From Rostrohypoxylon terebratum (lineage: Eukaryota; Ascomycota; Sordariomycetes; Xylariales; Hypoxylaceae): 64,000 nt of DNA. The DNA lies in assembly GCA_022497145.1 (NCBI GenBank), contig MU385878.1:1-64000 (forward strand). The letters run 5' to 3'. Position numbers and translations under genes: made by a program. The notes beneath the pieces are model-generated. The model worked only from the letters and a program-made list of their open reading frames with translations, did no database searches and had not been told where the DNA came from. Positions 23,807 through 33,790 of the stretch are shown here, one piece after another; the first letter of the stretch is position 1, and each line of letters starts with the position of its first letter.

Positions 23807-26200
23807 TCATCCCAATATTGGCCGCAAGGAGAGCTTCATGACTTCACCACCGTTAGCAATATACACGGAGCCATCCTCATCTGTGTTACCCTCCACCCAA
23901 TGACCAGCAGGCAAGTCAGCGCCACTGATCGGAACCCCACCTCCACTCCGGATCTTCCGCGCCTCCTCGGGCGTCAGCCGTTGAAGGGAATATGATAACT
24001 TCTTGTGGAGGTTATGTGGCGTATTTGGCGTCTCCAGACCCTTACTCGTGGCGTACTCGACTTGGATGTTGAGTAGAGGCCCCGCGTTGTAGAGCGGAGT
24101 GGACTTTCCCATCCATATCTTCATCGATCTCACCTCGCCGAGTTGAAGCGTCAGGCTTCCTTCGGACGAGCTCGAACTACACCCGCTGCTCCGGCGCTCT
24201 GTGTATTTGTTGGCATCGTAGGAGTCGTCGTTCTCATGTTCATCAGGAGTTGTGGGTGCCGCGTCTTCCACGTCATTGGCGTCCTGTACCTCCCCAACCT
24301 CCTCTGTTTCTCTCGCCTCTGCTGAATCCCAAGGTTCCTGTGACCCCCATGCTCTTGCTCCCAGGCTTGCAATCCACGCGTCTTCCACTTCGGAGCTGTA
24401 AATATCCATATCTGATTCTTCCCCGCTATCCCACGGCTTTTCTTCGTTTTCCGCCTCTTGTACTTTTTCTGCCTCTTCTATTTCCGCCGTCTCCTTTGGC
24501 ACCTCTATATCTTCGGGTTTCTCCACTTCGCCGACATGTAGTGTATTTTCTTCGTCATTTGACAGTAGTAGTTCATGTGTAGGTGATTCCTCGCCTTGAG
24601 CCGTGTGATCTCCTGAAGCTTCCTGGACAATCTGCCCATTCCCGTCTCTCAGGGGTAATTCCACATTCGACAACGTCGAATCCGACAAGTACAGCGCGAG
24701 TAGCGTGCTTTCATTCGGGCACGGGTACTCCGTCCTCTTTTTACTCGTAAACAGCGCCTTCAAGCTACGCATTAAAGTTCCCTCTAGACGATCGTTATAC
24801 TTCTTCGCCCACTCATTCCCCTTCACCACCGGCACGCGCCACCCGGGGTATATCTTGCCGTGCGATTTCGGCGTGTGGATCTTCCCGTACAGCAAGATGA
24901 ATTCGTTGCATAGCCAACACGCGTCCTTGCTTGAGCACACGACGCGCGGTAGTCGATCAGGGTGGATGTTCGAGTCGCAGTAGTAGAGTAGCTGGATCTC
25001 GGCATGGATCTTGGCCTCCCGTAATGTCTTGCGCGTTTGCGCGGTGAGCTGCTCGCTTGCCTCCTCTCGCGTTAATTTGCTATCCAGGCTCCCCCCTTCG
25101 CTATTCAGTAAATCGCATATATCCTGGAGATTCCTCTTAGGATCTCCGAGACCTTGGTCGAGCGGGATAGTGATATCGGAGCCTGGTACATTTTTACCGG
25201 CAGCCGACCTAGTGAAGTCTGGTCTGGTCCATTGGATGATGACGGTGCGCATTTTGCGGGCGAGGGGGGTTTTCTTGCCCAGGCGGTATAGAAATCTAGC
25301 TGCTTCGCGGTATCTAGAGACCTTGCTAATCATGTTTAAGAGAGAATCCCTGAGGTTTGATTGCATGGTATTTTCGGGTATTTCTTTGATTAGCGCTGCT
25401 AGATGGTCTACTTGCCACAGGTGATGAATGCCCTCCACCAAGTTCTCTAATTCGCCATTCGTCGATTCGCCATTCGTTGAACAATTGATCCAAATATCAG
25501 TTAGCCTTATTACTTCCATCGCCCTCTGAATGAATAGACTATCTAGTAACCCTGCATATCTAAGGTAATAGTCAAAAGCTGTTTGGAGAGCCTTTTTGAT
25601 AGACGTTTTCTGGCTCAGGCGACCTTTAAGTCGTAGTCGATGAAGGATACGCTCTCGACACATGGAGGTGATGTATTGAAATAGATCATGCTCTATACGG
25701 GACGAATTGACTGCCCTGGGGCTATTGGCTGATGTGTTCAGGGCGTCCGCTGGCCTAGATTCCCCAGCATAATCTTGATCTAGAAGAGAGAAAATTCCGT
25801 CGAATGATTTCTTCAAGTCTTCAAGCATTTGTTGTCCGTCGTCATATTTTAGCTTGTTTACGGCGAGCAAGACATTGATATGTGCCGCACCAGGATCTTC
25901 TTCAATGCAGACAGCTGGGATATGATTATTGTCGTCCTTGAAGAGTGCAAGAAAGGCGAGTGTACTAGCAAGCTCACGCTCTTTTTCGAAAGGTAGCGTG
26001 TAACCGGCCGATCGATTCTGGGCTGTGGTCACTGGGTTAGAAGATGGGTTAACAGGAATATGATGAAGAAAATGCAAAGCTGCAATTCTTTCGGCGCAAA
26101 CTATAGCAGGGTCGCGACGCGTGGTTATTGCCATATCCGTGATTGAGATCCTTGAGAATTCAAAACTCTTAAGCCATGGCACCAATCCCCAGAAGTCCAC
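23807..26200 (-). CDS. OTT_1508-like nucleic-acid/nucleotide deaminase protein
   Basis: A single uninterrupted frame of 797 residues. The centre holds a zinc deaminase signature: IHAEIQLLYYC with His399 and Glu401, then CSSKDACWLC with Cys428 and Cys431, and KSHGKIYPGWRVP after it. This order matches the fungal OTT_1508-like branch of the cytidine deaminase superfamily (Pfam PF14441 by memory). The N-terminal 380 residues are helical and without a known domain. The C-terminal third is very acidic (EEAEKVQEAENEEK and similar), then a conserved-looking tail rich in Arg and Gly. In the superfamily His and two Cys bind zinc and Glu moves the proton. The substrate of this branch is not established; nucleic-acid editing has been proposed. 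A second ATG at 26134 is an alternative start. Intronless and convergent with GCV2. Confidence 0.78.
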   Translation of the reverse strand: MDFWGLVPWLKSFEFSRISITDMAITTRRDPAIVCAERIAALHFLHHIPVNPSSNPVTTAQNRSAGYTLPFEKERELASTLAFLALFKDDNNHIPAVCIEEDPGAAHINVLLAVNKLKYDDGQQMLEDLKKSFDGIFSLLDQDYAGESRPADALNTSANSPRAVNSSRIEHDLFQYITSMCRERILHRLRLKGRLSQKTSIKKALQTAFDYYLRYAGLLDSLFIQRAMEVIRLTDIWINCSTNGESTNGELENLVEGIHHLWQVDHLAALIKEIPENTMQSNLRDSLLNMISKVSRYREAARFLYRLGKKTPLARKMRTVIIQWTRPDFTRSAAGKNVPGSDITIPLDQGLGDPKRNLQDICDLLNSEGGSLDSKLTREEASEQLTAQTRKTLREAKIHAEIQLLYYCDSNIHPDRLPRVVCSSKDACWLCNEFILLYGKIHTPKSHGKIYPGWRVPVVKGNEWAKKYNDRLEGTLMRSLKALFTSKKRTEYPCPNESTLLALYLSDSTLSNVELPLRDGNGQIVQEASGDHTAQGEESPTHELLLSNDEENTLHVGEVEKPEDIEVPKETAEIEEAEKVQEAENEEKPWDSGEESDMDIYSSEVEDAWIASLGARAWGSQEPWDSAEARETEEVGEVQDANDVEDAAPTTPDEHENDDSYDANKYTERRSSGCSSSSSEGSLTLQLGEVRSMKIWMGKSTPLYNAGPLLNIQVEYATSKGLETPNTPHNLHKKLSYSLQRLTPEEARKIRSGGGVPISGADLPAGHWVEGNTDEDGSVYIANGGEVMKLSLRPILG

Positions 26201-29200
26201 TCCAGTTACCAGCTATTTATCACCATTCATCGACAATGAAAGCAATGAAAGAAGTCACTCCCGTAATCTCTCATACCTGACTGATATCAGTCATTTTGAT
26301 GAACGGTCACCTGCATATTGGTAACACCTCCCCCTCTCCGGAGAGGTGAACGGAGGCTCCATGATTGGTCGCTGTATAGGCAGACGATAAGATGTCGTCA
26401 AGATGCATATACACGTATTGAAACATTCTGCCTGACATTTGAAAGGCGGATTGAGTCATGAATGATATTCTGAAATATCATTTCTCAATTGTGAGCTATC
26501 GACTTTGGGCCCTATTGGGAACCTGTGATGACATGAATAATTGTTTCGTAGATAGAATGATATCTTTGATGAATACCGCAAGCCTGCCATAACCGGGGAT
26601 ACAGGCGCTCATGTCGGTCTTCTGTTGTCTTTTCATCAGCATCGTGACATGATTATCTCAAAGCACCATGAAGGCACTGAAGAATCATCGACGCTATGGA
26701 TCATGAGGATTTGCAAAGTTCTAAAAATCAGTAGGAGTTATGGTAGCCGAGTTGGGATCGTCTTTAGCTCCTTCGTCTGCATCGGCGTGGGTTCCCAAAA
26801 CAAGAACTCCAGCCGGATCGGTTCGTGGTGTCATCAATCAGCAGTCCTCGGTTAGCTAAGACCCAAAAAGACCTATATTAATTAGTTGAGGGCCTTGCGC
26901 GACGGCCTAAATCGAGACGAAATCCTCCTTATTCCAGTCATCGTCAGACGCTCTTCCTAACAATAGAAACCATACTGAATTGCTTCCAAGTTTTGAGCAC
27001 ATTTTGAAAATTGTCGTAAGCCAGTACTAAAAATGATTTCTCTTGAGTTAGGATCGCATTCTCCATCGCATTCTGCTAGGCCTGGGTACTCTGTAACCTA
27101 ATCATGCTATGACAGAGAGAATAATCATGTAAATATAGCATCGATACACTTGTATCAAAGAGAATTGAAGACGTTGAAAGAAGCAGACGCCTAGGGTCAT
27201 TATAATAATCTATTGTCCGAAGATTAGGTATGGTGATCTGCGATCAACTGCGCTAGATTGATGATAGATCAACAGCTCAATAGTCCGAAGCTGTTGGAGT
27301 CTGGCGATCACAGATCGCATCTACGCAGTACTACCTCAAGGCTCAGGGTGTCCGGTGTCGTATACCTCGTTAGTGCGTGGAATGATAACCATCCGATCTC
27401 GAAGAATTTCAAACAGAGCAAGGTGCGCAGTTCAAACGTGAGAATGACAAATTCCGCGTCATCGCCTATGCGACGGCTAGTTTGCATTCTTACATACATA
27501 CATTGAAAGTCGCGATAGGAAGCAAACTATAGAAGACACACATAAGGCTTCTCGATAATTTCCTTTGGGTGTGCTAGACTGCTAGTAGGTTTGATAACCT
27601 TGAGACCATGGGGTTAGAAACGCCTTTTGTCTCACAGGGGTTGTTGGAGTTCTCAAACGCTCTAGGTCTAGGTTAGGCTATTGAGTGGCACCATTCGTCA
27701 AGACCACATGGTGCGCGTGGTCACTAGGGCTGTCGGCCAAGGTCGCGATAGGTGCAGGTTCCGAGTCATAAGCGAGGACAATTAATAGCCTAAGGGAATA
27801 TTAGCATTATTGGCCCCTGGAAAGATACCTAGTGTAGGTCCTAGGTCCTAGGTAGGTAACTAAGTGAAATCAAATCGAAGCTATCACAGAAACGCCCGTC
27901 GCTAGCGTCCACATATCATCTTGGTGGTGCAACCAAATTCATGCCTAGGTGCCCTAGAAAGGTAGCATCAAGGGTGCCTTGGACCTTGTCACCTTGAGGC
28001 TTGGTGTCCCTTCCGGGATTATGTAAGTACTACTGCGTAGGACAACCAACAGCCTGGGCAGCTGGAGTCTTAGAGGCCAGGTTCCAATAACTCGAAAATC
28101 CACCGGATTGTTCAAATTTGTGTCGGTGTGCATCGCGAGAAGGAGAAAAAAAAATCATTTCAGCCCCATGGTGGCGACAGTCAGCTCGGATGTACGCCCA
28201 GCCCTGAAGTCCCACAAGTTCTATTGCGTGGTACATCATGATAGGATAGACCTGTTGCAAACTTTTCATAGAAAAATGTCCGAATCTCAAAGTGTTGAGT
28301 CGTTCATGGCAATCCAAAACAGACGTGGTTCGCTGTCGTTCGTGACACATGGCGACAGGCTGAGTCCTGACCGTTTAGCCGTTAGGTAGGTAGGTACCTG
28401 ATCACGTCGGGTACCTTGCATGTGTCCATCATCCCCATTAGGTGTACCTGAATTGCATCCATTATGTCCATTGTATATCTATTGTAGGTTAGTTGATCCC
28501 GATCTGCGTCAAAACGCGGTGTCGCGAACAGACAATAGTGACGACTTGAAGTCGCCTTGCCTTACATTCGTTGTCTTTGCTCCATATGGTGATTGCCATC
28601 AGCATTTCCACAAGCTTTTTGGGCTTGACAAAAATAACTACTAGAGTGATGATGATTATCACCTAGTAGATCTGGCAAGTAGACAGCCGAAAGGAGGTCA
28701 ATTTGGGTAGCGAGAAAGGGAAAATACAAAGGGAGAATGGCGTTATCGTTTAATTGTTTGAATGGAAATCCACTTTTAGCGCAAGATCTTCTCCACAAAC
28801 TTATGGGGACAATAGGAACAATGGGAACAGGTGGAATCCTAGTGAAATCCCAGTGGAAACCACTATAATAAAGTCTGTGCAAGAACGACCTGTGATACGC
28901 CGAAAGTGCTATGGGCGCCGTGGTCGCTGTGGTCGCTGTGGTCGCTGTGGTACCTGTACCTGTACCTGTACCTGGGCAGCCTGGGTAATAGCGCCTTCTC
29001 GGTACTACTGAACCTTTCCGAGTGGAAGAAAGGAAACTGCTCGGACCAATCTGGGGGAGATTTTGAATTCTGACAGAAATTGGTAAATGATCAGACTTCC
29101 CCTTTACGGTTTAGTCAGGAACAAAACGTCAAATCTGCAGGAACAAATGGCACCCAATCCGACCAATCACCACCTGATACTCTTACGTACACCCCTGTCA

Positions 29201-30805
29201 ATCAGAAATTATGCAATCTTGTGATGTACTATGTAGGAGGGGCATTTTATGAACAAGCTTTGTTGATACTAAGTAAGTAATATGAGGTGGTTAGAGGCTA
29301 ATATAATAGAGAGTTCGATATTGTAAGTATCTACATAGTATAACAGGCAAATAGCAATTGAAGAGAGTCAGGTGCGATGAATACGAAGTTTCTGTTCAAG
29401 GATCCAAATACCGACAGCTTTAGAGGAAATCGAAGATGAGTGAATTATCTGTTATACCAAATTGGGTGCAAGCGTTGCAAATTCCTACTTGTTTAGGCGA
29501 TAGGCACTTGGGTAATAGAAGAAAAAGCGGCACTACTGGGTTGGGGCACTTTTGGCAGTTGGATCACGGCCTCCATCTCATCATCACCGTCCACCATCCA
29601 CCCATGTCTCTGATTTTTGTCGATGTACCTAGGTATGTAATTTCCGTTGCCCTGTGCAATCGGAGGATGCAATCCGCCATCACTGCAGTATGGCTACCTA
29701 AGACTTAAGTACTTGGGTACCGGTAACTGGTAACAGGTATCAGGTACATCATCGCGTGTCGACAGGTGGGCAAATATATGCGACGGAGTATTCTCGTCCC
29801 TTTTGTTCTTCTTACTATTACATATATCCAATTTACTATTCAATAAGAGTTGTCAAGTTGGCGTATTTAGTGCCTTGCGTTATCTTTATCATACTCCTTG
29901 AACAAGGAAGTCATAGTTTGAAGTGCATCTAAATAGGACTTACCTGACAAACGACGATATAATGAAAAGTCAGGATATACCGCGCTTTGTCTAGGTATTG
30001 TATTGTGTACCTTCCCTCTACCATATTCATTATATTCTTTGGGAAGGAAAGCCTCGGCGGCTGCACAGTAAGCCATCTACACTAGGTAATTATTAAAATT
30101 ATGGAGATAAACGGCTAACGGTGATTGGACCAGATTGACGCTTTGTCGGTGCTAGAACCCCAGAAGTCCCTAGCCGACTAGTGCAAGAAATAGGTGTCAC
30201 GCTAATTTCAGGTACCCTTGCTTTGATTCTTGGTCGCCATTAATCTCTCGTCCATTTTGCGCAACAAAGTAACGCTACAAGGGTCCCCAGAGATGATCGT
30301 GGCTCCCCATCCCGCCGCTCTCCAGCACCCATTAGCACCCCATTTCCCTCGCTCCTTCATTAAACTACTTGATACCCTCGCCATACTTTTCTCACACACC
30401 TTTCTCTTCTCTCACACTCTCACACACTCACTTCTTCAAAACCTACAGGGCTTCGTTGGCAGAGTCCATCTTTACGACATTACGAAGAAAAATAAGTCAA
30501 ACAGACCTTTGAGTACCGAGTATTCAACAAAAACACTCTCTGCATTACGCAAAAAACTCTCATCACGATCGCATTGCATCGCATCCCAACGATACTAGCA
30601 TACTACGCTTCTACTACGAGACACGGATACGTCCAGAGCATTCTACAAAAAGAGACTTGGAAAAGAAGACTGAGCAATCAGGAGTGATATTCTATTCTAC
30701 GACAAGCTTTACTTGAAGCATATCCAATTTTGCGACAATATACCGTCGCATATCAACACTTGTTCTAACCACACATACGACCTCGAGTCAAACCCGCGCA
30801 TCAAG
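26201..30805. other. Long gene-poor stretch and leader of the wall-protein gene
   Basis: About 4.6 kb without a gene I can support. The frames at 28030-28350 (-) and 29867-30076 (-) have some coding look but no motif or completing exons. TACCTAGG-type palindromes occur at 27830-27862 and 28383-28400. From about 30290 to 30805 the plus strand becomes CT-rich (runs of CTCACACTCTCACACACTCAC), the usual look of a fungal core promoter and 5' leader for the gene at 30806. Confidence 0.5.
28921..28975 (+). repeat. Two adjoining minisatellites (TGGTCGCTG and TACCTG)
   Basis: Three copies of the 9-mer TGGTCGCTG are followed directly by four copies of the hexamer TACCTG. Both are perfect or nearly so, which suggests recent slippage. 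The tract lies in a gene-free stretch. Confidence 0.8.
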
Positions 30806-31147
30806 ATGCAAATATCCGCTTTTCTCACGGCTGCGCTTCTGCCTTTGTTGGCAGTCGCAGAGACCTCCACGACAACATCTACCATGACGATGACCAAGTA
30901 CATCACCATCCAGAAGGTTGCTACTACCAGCGTTTTCAGCGCAAACTCGACGACCGCATTCCCCACTGGCACCGTCTCAGGCTCCACCACCATTGTTACC
31001 GCGACCACGACAACTGGTGCTGATGGTTCTCCTACAACCGTTGCGCCGACCGTTAGCCCTACCATTGACAACCAGAACAGCGGCGCAATGGTAGCTCCTG
31101 TTGCGTTCGCCGGTCTTGCCGGTATGGTCTTCGCGGCGATGATGTAA
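30806..31147 (+). CDS. Small GPI-anchored Ser/Thr-rich cell-wall protein
   Basis: A 113-residue protein in one exon. It starts with a clear secretion signal (MQISAFLTAALLPLLAVAE). The middle is very rich in Thr and Ser (TSTTTSTMTMTKY, SGSTTIVTATTTTG), with one potential N-glycosylation site in SANSTTA. It ends with NSG followed by a hydrophobic tail (VAPVAFAGLAGMVFAAMM), the signature of a GPI attachment signal. There are no cysteines and no enzyme motif. Such short proteins are usually coat or wall mannoproteins on the fungal surface, with low sequence conservation. The frame is open upstream to 30713, but the signal peptide fixes the start at 30806. A perfect 10-bp hairpin overlaps the stop codon. 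Confidence 0.8.
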   Translation: MQISAFLTAALLPLLAVAETSTTTSTMTMTKYITIQKVATTSVFSANSTTAFPTGTVSGSTTIVTATTTTGADGSPTTVAPTVSPTIDNQNSGAMVAPVAFAGLAGMVFAAMM

Positions 31148-31171
31148 GTTTGCGCCGCTAAGCGCAAACTT
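31146..31171 (+). repeat. Perfect 10-bp hairpin overlapping a stop codon
   Basis: AAGTTTGCGC and GCGCAAACTT are exact reverse complements, separated by CGCTAA. The left arm starts at the second base of the TAA stop of the wall-protein gene. In the mRNA this would form a stable stem-loop exactly at the end of translation. Confidence 0.7.
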
Positions 31172-33790
31172 GCGGCCGCGAAAACGGCAAAATCGTTGCG
31201 ACTGAGACAACGTTCCGAAGGTCATACCAGCACCTTACCTAAGTTTCACTACGAACAAAGGTCTATACACTCTATATACTACTTCATTTCTTTTGTCAAA
31301 AATCAGAATACTTCGTCTTCGGCGCTGTCTGGCTACATTACATGCGACGATACGAATACTAAATTACGACACTACAATCAACCGCAATCAACCGCAACCA
31401 ACCATTCTGCTTTTGGCGTTCGCGTACTTCAACGGTCGCGATCGCCCATCGCCAATGAAACAACAAACTCACCTCGACCACAAGACATTTCCCCTCGGCC
31501 CTTCTACAGGTGTTGAGCGTTTGGTGCTACTACTTCATTTTCTTCGAAACACCCTTAATGTTTCAATAAACCGGCAACGCGCGCATTCGCCAACTATTCT
31601 CATGTCATGTCACCGTCAATCTATCTGACATCGTCATGTTGCGCACTCTCTCATCCCGGATACACAGCCCTGGAGATTTGCAAACACCCCAAGGACTTGA
31701 CTTTATTCTTCTCATGTCGCTACATTTTATTTACACCTTCATCATCTTCCGATACCCCCACGTCAACCTTGGGGCTGGTCATAGTTATGCAAGATCCGAA
31801 AATATCCCATCAACCGCTGAGACGGTGGGCTGAGAATGAGAGAGCCTATTCTATATGAATAGTGTTGCTGGCTGGACTACCTTTTTTCTACTTCGAATAC
31901 CACCCCTTTTTCTGCATCTACCGCGGAGTTCGGTTATGAGCCACGAGACAGATGTCAACGAAGGCACCTTCATACCCTTTGATTTTTTATTCATTTACTT
32001 TTCACCCGCCTTCGTATTGTGTTGAGATACCCCCCTTGTTAAGAACTCTCGCCGTGCGAGAATGGTCCGAGGAGAAATTTGTGGGAGAGAAACCAAAAAA
32101 TAACTGCAATGCTTGTCGTGTACTCACATTTGTGAGATTGTCTGATTTTTGACCGTTTATTTGCAAACACTTGAGGCCTTTGCATCTCGTTGCTTCTGGA
32201 TTTCTCACCATTTGCTTGGAAAGGGAAGGCAGGTAGCTTGGAGCATTGCGCTGAAGAGAAAAGATACATAAAAGCAACCTCAATTGAGCATTTCAAGTTC
32301 CGTATATTTCGCGTTCACCTTATTTATGTGATAGAAGTCTTTTAGTGTCCATATGATTTTTAATTATTAACCACCGTCAAATGAGCAATATTATGCTCAT
32401 CTACGTAACTTGGCGATCACGTTCGAGAGATGAACTTCGAATTCGAATTGACAGGTCTATGTCAGGCTCATGCCTTAAGTAAGCATAGAGCCTACAATGT
32501 TAAACGCCTTATTCGCACCTTGTCAGCGCATTTTATTACTCTACAGTGCCGAGATTCGAAGCCCTCGAGTAGCCCATCCAAACCTCGTCCCTAAAACAAT
32601 AGTACTTCAGTCTTCCATGTTGACAAATCGAGCTACCGAAACAGATCAAGGACAGATATAACCCGGGTATCAAGCCCTTTCTTTCGTCGGCCTCTTTCGA
32701 TAGTCCGGATATCCGAGCATCATACTTCGTACATGGACTTCTCATCGAATACGTCCGTATGTAAGGGGCGCGAGATAAGGATGCTTGGCAAGTAAAAATG
32801 CTGTTTGCTAGAAAGGGGGATGAGGCTAGGACTGATGTGCCGAGACACCTTTGCGTATCCTGGACACCAAGCTGATTCAGATCAGTTACCTAGGACAGCT
32901 CCAGGACTATCTGCACAAGCACCTAGGAAATACTATTCAGTGGTATGCGTTTTGAGTCATTTAATAAACGATAGTCGCTTTCGACGAAATCTTTGTAGGA
33001 AATATCGATATTTATTTTTGTTACACATCTAGATAATGCATCGATGGCAACTAAAAAGATCCATTAGAGATCCGTATTCCTACTGAAGTCACACTTCGTA
33101 GCGGATTATATAGTGGTACTTTCCTCTGCTAAGTCCCCCCAAGTAAGTAGAAATCTCAGGGCGCACCCAGTATAATTAGGTACCTACCTACGTAGGACGT
33201 AGGACCTAGGACCTAGGTAGGTAGTTGGTCTTTGGATATCCATGGACGCTGGTGTCCATTCGCGACAACCATCATCTCCGAGTAAACCCAATAAATAAAT
33301 AATTACAATAAAATGCCTGTATGTATCAGCTAAAATTGATATACGTAATTTCCACATTTTCTCTCTATTAAACAGATTTCATATTCGAGAACTCACAATT
33401 ATTGTGTGATGTTGTCAAACTTAGCATTTAGCGTTCAGGGTTCAGCGGGGAGAGCCGAAGGGTTTCCTCATCGGTCAGCCACCTCGTCGATGATTGGTTC
33501 ATATCTAAACCCAAATTCATCAAGGTTTACAGCTGACAGCACCTGTGATAATGACAATAGCGCAATTGGAAACTCCGGGTCACTCCGGTTCTAACCGATG
33601 ACCCGTTCTTTTAGCCAATAGTGGGTCGCTTAAAAGTTGGGGATTCCAATTGTAAGCAAAGTCCCTTATCGTCAACGATTTTGTCTTTTATCTTTTATCT
33701 TTGTCTTCCGAAGGTGGGAGCTCAAACCCGTACAAACCTCCAATTCACGGCCATATTCATCCGCAGCATCCGTACAGCAGCTCCTGAACC
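31148..33790. other. Intergenic region before lipoyl synthase
   Basis: About 2.6 kb with no supportable gene. Frames at 31196-31858 overlap one another in several phases and look like 3' flank. A dense TACCTAGG/CCTAGG palindrome cluster lies at 33179-33222. The last 200 bases are presumably the LIP5 promoter. Confidence 0.5.
33179..33222. repeat. CCTAGG/TACCTA palindrome cluster
   Basis: Repeated overlapping units GGTACCTACC, TACGTAGGACGTAGGACC and TAGGACCTAGGTAGGTAG make a nearly self-complementary tract. The same sequence family occurs in most intergenic regions of this window (for example 8061-8080, 10325-10345, 12518-12534, 13312-13328, 27830-27862, 28383-28400, 37074-37090). Confidence 0.65.

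Noticed and set aside
28030..28350. 106-codon minus-strand frame ending in AQAVGCPTQ
   Set aside because: No signal, domain or splice completion; an opposite-strand frame of similar length exists.
29867..30076. 69-codon minus-strand frame beginning MAYCAAAEAFLPKEY
   Set aside because: Somewhat protein-like with a possible GTAAGT donor after RRLSG, but no second exon, no motif and no family; may be a relic.
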